Origin: Melitaea cinxia | Taxonomy: Eukaryota > Arthropoda > Insecta > Lepidoptera > Nymphalidae | Direction of reading: 5' to 3' | Assembly: GCF_905220565.1 (NCBI RefSeq) | Contig: NC_059405.1 | Coordinates: forward strand, 14,710,081-14,774,080 | Length of the DNA: 64,000 bases | In this document: positions 25,301 through 33,562 of the stretch, piece after piece | How positions within the stretch are numbered: position 1 is the stretch's first letter | Layout: each line of letters starts with the position of its first letter | Program-made: the position numbers and the translations under genes | The notes under the pieces: generated by a model | Databases searched by the model: none | Seen by the model: only the letters and a program-made list of their open reading frames with translations | What the model was told of the DNA's origin: nothing

Positions 25301-25324
25301 ATCTATCCTCTTTTCAGCAGCCAT
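16397..25324 (-). CDS. SFXN1: Sideroflexin, mitochondrial inner-membrane amino-acid carrier (8 coding exons)
   Basis: Minus-strand coding exons in order: 25167-25324, 23989-24159, 23462-23663, 20908-20986, 19328-19415, 17742-17867, 16918-16965, 16397-16508. They total 984 nt, 327 aa, matching the usual ~320-330 aa, with consistent phases at every junction. The protein opens with the family N-terminus (I-D-I-T-x-P-x-W-D-Q-x-T-F-x-G-R-x-x-H-F), has the hallmark H-P-D-S-G-E at residues ~78-83, then several hydrophobic segments (W-V-N-Q-S-F-N-A-L-V-N-Y; the R-F-V-P-F-V-A-V-A-A-A-N-W-V-N-I-P exon; I-I-M-C-A-P-G-M-L-L-L-P; L-T-L-M-V-P-T-A-C-A-I-F-P-Q-K). It ends in a soluble tail. Sideroflexins 1 and 3 carry serine into mitochondria for one-carbon metabolism. 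The SFXN1/3 subgroup is likely but not proven. The introns are full of repeats, including a minisatellite and several MITE-like copies. Confidence 0.93.
17201..17516. repeat. 16-bp minisatellite (about 19 copies) in sideroflexin intron 6
   Basis: The unit is 'tatagttacgggtgtg' with 18-bp and T/A variants (tgtatg for tgtgtg). It lies between the exons at 16918-16965 and 17742-17867. Because 16 is not a multiple of 3 and the unit has no stop, long pseudo-ORFs arise on both strands (Val-Thr or Tyr-Ser-Tyr-Gly repeats); these are not genes. Copies on the left carry mostly TGTGTG and copies on the right TGTATG, so the array has expanded in two blocks. Confidence 0.9.
17945..18080. mobile_element. 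GAAGTAAAACTT-family element, partial (copy B)
   Basis: Reversed relative to copy A. It contains 'agtaagctggtaaatacgtg' and 'gttttacttcagtcgtgtag', followed by 'aacactcgtttttt'. The opposite end is missing or diverged. A still shorter piece of the same end is at 16781-16816. Confidence 0.6.
18355..18512 (+). mobile_element. 3' tail of a 5'-truncated R1-like LINE
   Basis: The sequence from 'gatgaggtggcggatggtag' through 'cacacggggtggtttttagt' and 'gagtctgacataaccctct' to a poly(A) run at about 18499-18510 is GC-rich and ends like an R1-type LINE 3'UTR. It shares the 'ggtttttagt' + 'gtc(c/t)g' arrangement with the end of the element at 13340-15090. No coding part is left. Confidence 0.6.
18630..18970 (+). 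promoter_or_regulatory. Promoter-like block with duplicated 55-bp motif; possible solo LTR
   Basis: Two diverged ~55-bp copies begin at 'aatacgtttcgtgacgtcgt' (about 18650) and 'aatacgttttgtaacgtcat' (about 18703). Both hold a GACGTC/AACGTC core. The second runs into a TATA-like 'tctataaaagcagtc' at 18733-18747, followed about 200 bp later by AATAAA (18951-18956). Repeats, then TATA box, then polyadenylation signal is the layout of an LTR. I could not find TG...CA ends or a target-site duplication, so this is tentative. A 93-codon ORF across it (18675-18956) has no recognisable protein. Confidence 0.35.
19626..19780. mobile_element. GAAGTAAAACTT-family element (copy C)
   Basis: Both inverted ends are present: 'aagtaaaacttcttcgtgag' on the left and 'gctaaagaagttttacttca' on the right. 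The interior shares 'tgcgagcacgcattttcttt' and 'cgtgtatctaagacacagtg' with copy A in the reverse orientation. It lies in the sideroflexin intron upstream of the 19328-19415 exon. Confidence 0.65.
20020..20300. repeat. AACCGACTTCAA-type repeat in a sideroflexin intron
   Basis: It starts 'aaaaaaaaaccgacattaat' and ends 'gtcgaattgaaagttcgtta', with the family phrases 'gatgaatcaataagtcctca' and 'atcatcaaaatcggttcata' between. A second, reversed, partial copy is at about 20627-20835 ('gactcaacgctttttactgg', then 'cgattttgatgattcttta'). Confidence 0.6.
21685..21900. repeat. 'ctagctgtgcccacggcttcg' dispersed repeat
   Basis: It runs from 'actagctgtgcccacggctt' to 'gaggactttgttttataa'. A reversed, closely similar copy is at 56165-56375. 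Both include 'ccgttcagtagattttggg'-like and 'ccattggtgaaac'-like phrases. Function unknown; a non-autonomous retroelement is likely. Confidence 0.65.
21905..23200. repeat. Composite repeat with three internal ~280-300-bp tandem units
   Basis: It opens with 'ttgcccgcgactacgtccgc' and closes with 'tgagtgacctttcgatttta'. Inside, the landmark 'attatttggacac' recurs at about 22355, 22655 and 22934, defining units of about 300 and 279 bp plus a last unit ending near 23165. Each unit has 'ataggactttcatacaaa', 'ccccttaggg(g/a)tcga' and 'tatagtttcggagatttcgt'. A run of 'tatagattatagata' simple repeat follows to about 23240. It lies inside sideroflexin intron 3. Confidence 0.7.
23708..23795. repeat. 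Degenerate (CA)n/(CACG)n microsatellite
   Basis: Short runs of cacaca, cgcacgca and accacac between sideroflexin exons 3 and 2. ORFs read through it give His-Thr repeats and are artefacts. Confidence 0.8.
23800..23938. mobile_element. GAAGTAAAACTT-family element, partial (copy D)
   Basis: It contains 'cgcctcacccgatcagattt', 'cgtcacgcattcaccaactt' and the right end 'aaagaaattttacttta'. The left end is replaced by the CA-rich tract. Confidence 0.6.
24848..25080. repeat. 'actagcgacccgccccggc' dispersed repeat
   Basis: It runs from 'actagcgacccgccccggct' to 'gttttatactatgtagtgat' in sideroflexin intron 1. A reversed copy at about 55738-55925 shares 'aacctt­cctcttcaatcactc'-type and 'agtcgctttttctg'-type phrases. 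Length and sharp ends suggest a SINE-like element. Confidence 0.6.
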
Positions 25325-27097
25325 GATCTGAAAAAAATTAAATTTGAGTATATCTGTCTACATTTTTTTAATTATTACAATAAAATGACTTATTAATTTA
25401 ACAGCCAATATCCTTTGTCTATAAAAAAGGAAAAGGTTACTTTAATTAAATGAACATAATTATAGAATTGGTACATGCTATTTTAATCATCAAACAGATA
25501 CTTCCAAAATATTGAATTGCATAAATATATAATCAAAAATTACTTAAAATAAATAGGAATAAATTTTTTTAAAAAACTAATGTTATAGGTACTATATTAA
25601 ACTATATTTTCGATGTAAGTAAATTCATTGGGAAGGTAAAATCATCTTTACAAATTGAAAAATATTTTTTATAATTTATGCCTATAAGATTGTTTCCAAT
25701 AAGATTACAGTCATAAATAAACAAGTTCATGTGCAGTTGTCTATATAAAAAAAAAAAAAATCTTAAAAAATTCTTAAATATACCAATAGATACATTCAAA
25801 AAATTAAAAAATAAAATCATTTTAATAATTAGCTAATTTTTTTATTCTATTTAACAATTATGATCATAAAATTTCTGTGTAGAAAATACTTTTTTTTTAG
25901 TTGTAAATTATAATGACCTTGACTCACGATCTTTTTAACCGTATTATTTGCACGTATGTATAATAGATTATGTAAGTTATTTAAATGTACATTACTTAAA
26001 AATGTAAAATTCACGTGAGTCGAATATTTATTCTATACTTACATAAAGTTGCAAGAGCGCGTTCCTCTTAAATTTGAAATAGAATTACGATAAAAATAAT
26101 CAAATCAACTATGTAAATGTTAAGTATAATACAAATAATACCAAATACCAATCTCACTCACACACAGACACACCACAGCCCACACGGCACTCTGTCTAGA
26201 TCATGGAGCATATGGTCTAGATTTAAATGACAGCTTGATACGATTGAAACATGATCGAAATATTATTACTCTTATTGAAGTAGGTAGGACTTAGGAGTTA
26301 TCCTAAAATAATTTCATCTTTATCAATGTCATAAATCATAACGTTAAAAAGCAAAATGTAATCGAGTAAGATTAATAACCGTGATTTTGTTTCAAATTAT
26401 AAAATTAAATTTTAATAAAATTATATTAAGAATAACTCTCTATCTAGGTTTCGATGATTATTTCTTTTATTTTACAGCTCACATTTATTAGACACATTGT
26501 CCATAATGTGAATAAAATTATCAAGTTGTAAAACTTCAAATAGTGTAGCACGGTTTCGCAAAAACAATCTGCAAAGAAAGTTACAGATATTACTCGTTAA
26601 ATAAAGTCCTATAAGATAAGCCTATTCTTCACCACAAATCAAGACCGACATGAAAAATACTTTTTAATTTTTATTCCAGCATGTTTTTAGTACCTACTTA
26701 TGTGCCTATTATGTTAGTACAAATAAAAATAATAACTAGCTTGGTTATAGCACAAAATATGGTGTGTAAGAAAAAATAGTCCCTACTGAGTTCTGCGAGT
26801 CTCAAAGACATGACAGTCACGTATGTTTCTTACTTAGGGTGAAAAAGATCAAGAACATGTATCCACAAAATATTTTTTATGTTAAAAAGAGACGTATCTT
26901 AATTTATTCATTTTATGATTAATCGCATATTCTATTAACTTCTATATTTCGCAAATTCGCAGTTCGCTAATGTTGCAGTTTGAAGTTTTGAACTCAACAA
27001 AGTTAGACGATAGACGAATTTGAAAAATGTGTCATATGCACAAAATGGCACAAATAGACAATTATAATATTTTTTAGTCTATGAAATCCAAAAGAAT
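25325..27097. promoter_or_regulatory. Divergent upstream region between sideroflexin and the PWWP2-like gene
   Basis: An AG acceptor lies immediately upstream of the sideroflexin ATG (minus strand, exon start at 25327). A matching donor (minus-strand GTAAGT, plus 26037-26042) suggests a non-coding first exon from 26043 to about 26200, so sideroflexin transcription probably starts near 26.1-26.2 kb. The PWWP2-like ATG is at 27098. The interval is AT-rich, with a TC/AC-rich patch at 26155-26200 and no ORF. Whether the two genes share regulatory DNA cannot be seen. Confidence 0.45.
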
Positions 27098-29142
27098 ATG
27101 GCGGCTGTCGTTGCAACAGCCGATATGACGATTCAAAAGAATTCTCAAATTCTAGTGAACGTAGAAGAAGCACTTGAAGATTTAATTGTGGTATCCTATA
27201 GCAGTGACGATAAAAAATTTCAAGGTGTACTTCTTGACTCCAAAAAGAGGTTTGTATGGATATATTTGCGTACGGATTCTGGTTATCGATTTATTTCGAC
27301 TGAACATATTTACTCCTATTTAATTTATTATTTTACAGTCATTTACCTTTTGGTGTATATAATCTTCATCCAGCTTTCTCAAAGCGAGAGGAAAATGTTG
27401 AGAGCAAAGACAACAAATTACATTCCGTTAGTCAAAGATTTACTTACCAAGAACCTCAGTTTGCCACTGGAGATGGCCAAAAGTCCAAAAAAACCAATAC
27501 AAAAGGCAAACCTCAGCCTCGACAAAAGATGACAGTTCGACTAAGACCTAGGAAGGTTTTGTGTTCAAATTGTCAAGGAATTTGCAATGAAAATAGTGAA
27601 AATGTGGACGTGTCCAAAAAACGTAAATTACACTCGGATGACGATGCGCCTAAGGATGAGTCTGAGTCATCGAAATTAGAAAAAAAATACTTAATGGGTA
27701 GCATGCTGATACCTAAACTATCTAGGTTGCAACCAAGTGAAATGCCAAGTGTTACGAAATCTAAATCTGGTGAGAGAGTTAGAAAAAATGTGAAATCTGG
27801 TGACGAGTGTGAGCAAACAACTAGAGAGTTAGCGTTCGTTAGTGTTTCCGATAACAGTGAATGTGATAAAGAGGATGGTAAGGATAGTGACAATTCGTTT
27901 AGTAACTTATTTTCAAATGCCAGAACATTAAAAATTTGTTTCGGTGAAGGTGAAGGCACTGTTGTGAAAATACCACCTTTGGGTGGCGATTTTAATGAGG
28001 ATTCTGGTGTTTCCTGTGATATGTCGAAGCCATCTAAGCCAGATTCTAAAGCAGTGAAAAAAGCGCTCAAAAAAGCTAAAAGACAAGCTAAAAAGAACAG
28101 TGACATACAAACCAATGTTGAAATGTGGATAGAACAGTCTCCAAAACACATTGGGGCGTTGTCCCCTCGCAACAACTTATCAAACAGCCCCCCACAGGAA
28201 CCGTTTGAAAAGAAACATAAACACAAAGTGAAACACAAAAAGAAACACAAGATTCAGAAAAGACGTGATGAAAACTCAAGCAAATGTGACGGTGAGTCAA
28301 TAGACTATTTCAGTAATATAAAGGATCATTGTATGAAACAGAAGCTGTCCATCAGCCTGCGTAGATTAAGCAGTAACTCTTATGAACGGAGAGAGGATGA
28401 AACGTCTGACGGGGAGAGTGAAACAGTGCCAGATTTTCCTGCTAACAGTACTGAAGGTGTGGGTGGCAGGTTATTGCGAGTTTCTCCTGGTGATATTGTG
28501 TGGGGAAAGGTCGTAGGGTTCCCCTGGTGGCCTGGGAGAGTACTTAGTGTGACACCAACGGCCCGAGCTCATGTAGCTTGGTATGCGTCTACAACATCGT
28601 CACTAATGCCATGTGATAGCCTAAGTCCTTTTCTAGAAGATTATAAGGTAAATAATATTAATAGATGTTATCTTATAAGATTAATGTCAATGTTTAAATT
28701 ATTATTGTTTTATACTTTATTATATACCACAAATATATTACAAACAAAGAATAAAGATAGTTACACACAGTGAAGTACAATGTATGGACTTATGGCTAAT
28801 TAGCCATTTCTTCCAAACAATCCAGATTAAATATAAGTATGCTACCTTTATCATGAAATCTGTGATGTATAATGTAATGTTTTAGATATCTACAAAACTC
28901 ATTACATAGCCATTTCAAGCAATTTATGCTTACAAATTGATAAAAGTATAATCATTAACCTTATCATGTTTCCATAATTTCAGATAAGATTTAACAAAAA
29001 GAAAAGAGGTCCGTACAAAGAGGCTGTAAAGCAAGCGACAATCGAAGCAAGGGAACTAGAATCTCACATAGATCCATTAGCAAGTCCAACACAAACCAAC
29101 CTTGCGACGGTCTCACCACGACCCATTGATGTGTTCTCATAA
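27098..29142 (+). CDS. PWWP2A: PWWP2A/PWWP2B-like PWWP-domain chromatin protein (3 exons)
   Basis: Coding exons: 27098-27249, 27339-28647, 28984-29142; 1620 nt, 539 aa. The 89-bp first intron must be removed: read-through gives a stop at about 27530, while splicing joins ...LLDSKK-S to H-L-P-F-G-V-Y-N-L-H-P, the way PWWP2 N-termini continue. The N-terminus (VVSYSSDDKKFQGVLLDS) is the conserved PWWP2 segment. The middle is acidic/Ser-rich with basic runs (KHKHKVKHKKKHKIQKR at ~363-380). The PWWP motif is W-G-K-V-V-G-F-P-W-W-P at residues 439-449, and exon 3 carries the C-terminal R-F-N-K-K-K-R-G-P-Y-K-E-A-V-K-Q-A that closes the domain in PWWP2 proteins. Vertebrate PWWP2A/B bind H2A.Z nucleosomes and methylated H3K36 and recruit a NuRD subcomplex; that role here is inferred. 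PWWP2A and PWWP2B cannot be separated from this sequence. Confidence 0.88.
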
Positions 29143-29915
29143 ATGTGATTAATGTATACTGCCGAATTAAAAAAATTAATGTGATATTTCTATCTGCACA
29201 AACTCATCGACCATTAGTTGTAAGTTAAACTTTAATCATTGGCATAAACTAATTAAAATTTATGATATTCTTGATGTTATGTAATGTTTATAATTTTTAC
29301 TTATGTTGATAAATTTTATACATATCTGCCATTCTGTTTCTTGGACTAAGTTGATTAGGATAGATACAAACAAAAGGTGTGTAATAGCAGCCAAACATTT
29401 AATTTTTCACTGCTACTTGAACTCGTGTGCAATAAGTTTTTTTCAAAAAAACAAAAACTGCCTTCAAAGACTTAACGTTATTGTTACAAAAATTCCTTTT
29501 ATATATTTTTTTTTATTACATATTTGTACATAAAATTATGTATATAATAATGTACATTCTATGAATCTTTACTGTTTGTAAAGTAAGGATTAAAATCTTT
29601 CCAGACTTATTAAAGATTAAGTTTACATTGTATATGATATTTTTTACTTTTGAATTCCATAATCTATCTGTTGACAGAATACTATAAATTGTAATTAAAT
29701 ATTATAATTTATAACCAAAATCACAAATATAGGTAGTGTAGAAACGACCTTAGTTTGTTACTTTTAATTATCTTTATTTTGACTGTTTTACTTTTTATTT
29801 ATCTAAATACCACAGATTATGTTATTTTTGTATATTAATTTGTATTAATTACTAAACAATGTGTTATTGCCATTCCTTTATATTAGTTTTGAATTGTTTC
29901 GAGGACATTATTAAG
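29143..29915 (+). other. Probable 3'UTR and intergenic DNA after the PWWP2-like gene
   Basis: AT-rich sequence with no credible ORF. No single polyadenylation site stands out; ATTAAA-like variants occur near 29600. Nothing else can be supported. Confidence 0.4.
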
Positions 29916-29919
29916 GAGT

Positions 29920-30307
29920 GTACAGCTTTGCGAAATGTAGCATGCAATATAACATGAAAGGAGCATTGCATAAGTGTGGACGTAGGGCGCGCACGAACCA
30001 AGTATGTACGTACTCGCATCTGTTTCCGGCATGCGTTCCGCAGTACAGACACACTCAAATCGTCAACACTGGCGCTCCATGCACACTGCGCGCCCCTTTG
30101 TGTTCAGCAAAAAAACGACAAATGACGGATCGCGAAGTGTATGAGTTGAAATGCTCTGTTCGTGCGTATAGTGAGCACAGTTTCTGTGCACAAGCCGTCC
30201 ACACTGGGAATTCTGTTACATTGCATGATACATTGCGACAATGTGGACACCAAATTCTTTTATTGCGTGTTTATTTACATTGCAAGCTACATTTCACAGA
30301 TCTGTAC
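29920..30307. mobile_element. 388-bp element with 33-bp terminal inverted repeats
   Basis: The left end (29920-29952, starting gtacagctttgcgaaatgta) and the reverse complement of the right end (30275-30307, starting gtacagatctgtgaaatgta) match at about 27-28 of 33 positions. The interior is much richer in GC than the flanks and has near-inverted 'gtgtggacg'/'tgtggacac' phrases. A 148-codon ORF crossing it (29918-30364) has no recognisable domain. I could not settle a target-site duplication; a non-autonomous DNA transposon is the best reading. Confidence 0.6.
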
Positions 30308-31420
30308 CCGCATTTAGCCATCGCTTGTTTTTTTTTTTTTTTTTTTTCTAAACCTACTGGGTAGTTTTATTATTTTTGTTATTTATTTTTAAGATTTTTA
30401 AATGATTTAATGGAAAAAGAAAATACAGCAAAATTTTATTTTGTTAAAATATGTTTAGTTGCGTTAATATGTTAAATTGCTTTTTAAATTTAATTAAAAA
30501 ATTTATTACAATATTTTGTTTTATAAATGGTTCAGTTATTTACTTTATGTCCAACTAAATTATTCTTACAAAATGTGTATTAAGACATATTGTACTTAGA
30601 TTGTCTATGATATTCGAATATCTTTAGAAATTTTCAGATATTGAATTTTCTGTAAGAAATGGAAACAAGGTAATGTAACTTCGAATTTAAATGTGGACAA
30701 GATTTCAAATATATGTTTACTTATTCAAAGCCATGCTGTATTTCTAATTTGAATACTTATCTCATATCTTTAATGTATGTATTGAACATGACAGTGTAAC
30801 ATATATCATGTGACTAATATGTGTATAATTATTTGCCTCTCAAGTAAATGCAATATAAAAGAAACAATAGCATATAAACAACATATAAAAGATTAATATA
30901 TGTCCAAATAAATAATGATAAATGAAAACAATAAAAAAATATAAATATAATAGTACTGGCTGAGTTATTTTTTCAATAACTGTTTCAATGTTAGTAAAAA
31001 AAAATGTAGTTTTATCTATCATAATTATTTCAATATTAATATATTATCTTTCAAAACATTTATGCCAAAGATTGTTGATCTTTGTCATAATTATAAATAT
31101 ATAATAAATGATGTGGTTAACTTAATATTGCTGTGTATTTCACTACAGGAATTGTATTTTTAAAATAGAAATAACTTGTACAGGAAGTTGTATTTTATTT
31201 ACAAATTTTTTATTTTGTTTGTCTTATACCTTTACGATTATGATGATGACAATACCTTTGTCTTAATTCTTAGTATGAAGTGTAGAATGACATATATTTA
31301 TACTAGTTATACTGTAAACATAATTATAGGTATTTATTTAATTAGATAAAATAATATAGAATAGCATTTTAACAAATTAGCTACATTTGGGCTAAATTTA
31401 CAATATTAAACTCTAAATCA
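30308..31420. other. AT-rich intergenic DNA, no gene seen
   Basis: Poly(T) at 30330-30347, then AT-rich sequence without meaningful ORFs or recognisable repeats. Confidence 0.5.
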
Positions 31421-31424
31421 AAAT

Positions 31425-31655
31425 TCTTTTTTAACTGATTTCAAAAAAACGAGGTTCTCAATTGAACTGTATTTTTGTTTTGTTTGTTAAACCTCATAAT
31501 TTTTACTAGGTGTATTTTGCTGATTATTTTTATATTTCTAAGCTGATGCTTGTCATATGGTCCCATTTAAATTATTGAGATCTGACAAGTAATGTTTGCG
31601 TTATCTCGGATAATGCGTATTTATTTGCCTGTTTTACCGACTACCTACTTGTAGC
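31425..31655. repeat. AACCGACTTCAA-type repeat, reversed and partial
   Basis: It begins 'ttaactgatttcaaaaaaac' and 'gaggttctcaattgaactgt', the right-hand end of the family in reverse, and fades after 'accgactacctacttgtagc'. A 60-bp piece of the same end recurs at 32613-32665 ('aaccgacttccaaaaaagaa'). Confidence 0.55.
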
Positions 31656-32244
31656 TGCCATGTGGTAACTCTTCTGAAAATTCCAAATAAAAATATGATT
31701 TGTATGGGAAGTTATTGTAAACTATTGAAACAAGGTTTCCAAAATTCAACACAGTCCACATTCACAACAGTCCTTGAGAGCAGTTTTAATTTTTATTTGG
31801 CTTTGATATTCTGTAAGGTTGAGGTACTTCCCCAGTGAGGCTACTCCCAATTTTGAGCAAAATATTTTCTGTTATATTTTACCGCTATAAAAGCGAATAG
31901 TTTGCATCTGATCGCTCTCTTCGCCGAAGTAGGAAAAAACTAGAAGAGTCGTTACATAAAGATCCTTCAGTACCCCCTATTCCAAGGAACGCAGTAAGCA
32001 GTCGAACACCTATACCTATATAAAAAAGTGTTGATTATACGGTATATCTATATGAAAAAGCGATCTAAAGGATTTAATATAAATGAAGGTAGATCTATAA
32101 GATTACAAGTGTAGGTAAAATAATTTTTAAAAAAATTAAGCCACACCTCGCATAGGTGTGGAAAATTGAGATTCATGGTCGTTGACAATCGCACAATGAC
32201 AATTTTTTTTTACCTCCCATAAATTAGAGGCTGGTTATGTACAC

Positions 32245-32556
32245 AATAACCCCTATCTTCACTAACATATCTCCTCAATTTCCGTTCGCCCCACCCGATC
32301 ACACTTTTCGTAATACTTGTCACGCATTTACCAGCTTACTCCCCAAGTTAAGCGTGCGTGAAGAAGTTTTAATTCCAAAAAACGAATGCCTCAGACCATA
32401 CGATTGAAGTAAAAAATCTTTAGTTGCTACAGTAATATACGACACGTAAAACTCTCTTTCTATCTTCACTAATTTATATCTTACTTTTAGCCTCCGTTTG
32501 CCTCGCCCGATCCCACTTTTCAAGTCAAGCGTGCGTAAAGAAGTTCTACTTTAATA
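32245..32556. mobile_element. Two adjacent GAAGTAAAACTT-family elements (copies E and F)
   Basis: The first ends at about 32376 ('gcgtgcgtgaagaagtttta') and the second runs from about 32380 ('aacgaatgcctcagaccata', 'gattgaagtaaaaaatcttt') to 32554 ('gcgtaaagaagttctacttt'). Both contain 'cg(c/t)ccc(a/g)cccgatc(a/c)cacttttc'-like cores. Head-to-tail pairing could be a tandem duplication or insertion of one next to the other. Confidence 0.65.
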
Positions 32557-33164
32557 ACTAATAAAAATTAAATAAATATATTTTGTTGTGTAAATAATAA
32601 ATTATTCATTATTAACCGACTTCCAAAAAAGAAGGAGGTTCTCAATTCGATTGTATTTTTTTTTTACTAATAATGGTTAGTTTCCATTTACTAACAGAGG
32701 GTCTATAACTTACACGGCACAAAACTGTAAGATTTTGTAAGTGTAAGTGTCCGGACTTGGTAACGATACTGATAAGGTAGGTGCACTATCTTATATACAT
32801 GTCAGGAAACTAAGGCCAATTTCAATGGTGAGAGATTAGTACGATAATGTCAACTTTTCGTTCGCGTTAACGCTGCGGTACGTCACTGCTATCGCTGTGT
32901 GCGGTCACGTGGTGCGGTGGTGATGCTTCATTATAATTGGTCATATTGAGTGATGTTTCATTGTAATTGGTTATATTTTAAAACATAAATGCGTGACGTG
33001 TGATAGAAAAACAGACAGAATGCTGTTTTCGTTGCACAGCCTACCAAGCGATCGTCATGCCTCTGGCGGCTGTAAACCATTAAGCCGACGTACAGCCATC
33101 ACTGTAATTGCCCGACCTGTGTATATGACCGTAGGTAAGTGTACTATACTAGTAAGGTAGTGTT

Positions 33165-33260
33165 GGGTAAAACCACAGACATATAAGAGGAAGAGAATAC
33201 CTTGAAAAGATTCTCTTATATGTCTGTGGGTAAAACCAAGAAGCTTATAAACTTCTTGGG
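33165..33260. repeat. Two hairpins bounded by three GGGTAAAA direct repeats
   Basis: GGGTAAAA occurs at 33165, 33228 and 33253-33258 (the last reads cttgggtaaaa). Between the first two is a perfect 17-bp inverted repeat: 33173-33189 (ccacagacatataagag) and 33213-33229 (its exact complement). Between the second and third is an 8-bp inverted repeat, 33236-33243 (ccaagaag) with 33252-33259. The block lies about 300-400 bp upstream of the haspin start codon, so it may be in the promoter or 5' region. Confidence 0.75.
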
Positions 33261-33562
33261 TAAAAAAAACACTGTTAAACGTGACTTTTTCCAGTGTCAA
33301 ACAGTGTACAACAATATTCGACACTGTCGGTGATGGAAAGCAATTTGTTGAACACTAGCAGCATCATCATCATCACAGCATCGCTTTTTGTGTAATTGAA
33401 AAGCAACTATGTAATAGTTTGAATTATATCTGTTACTTCCACAAAATGGTAGATAATTTTTAATCTGCAACAAAACTCATGACACTTGACAGTTCGTTAA
33501 CGTTTGTTTTTAAAAGTAGAATCTAGAAAGTTTGTAAATTGTTATTAAATTTAGTCGAAAAA

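Noticed and set aside
27250..27338. Read-through of the first PWWP2-like ORF into a hydrophobic, membrane-like segment
   Set aside because: This is an 89-bp intron. Removing it restores a continuous frame with the conserved N-terminal segment on both sides.
29918..30364. 148-codon ORF
   Set aside because: It coincides with the 388-bp TIR element and runs into a poly(T), giving a Phe run; no domain is visible.
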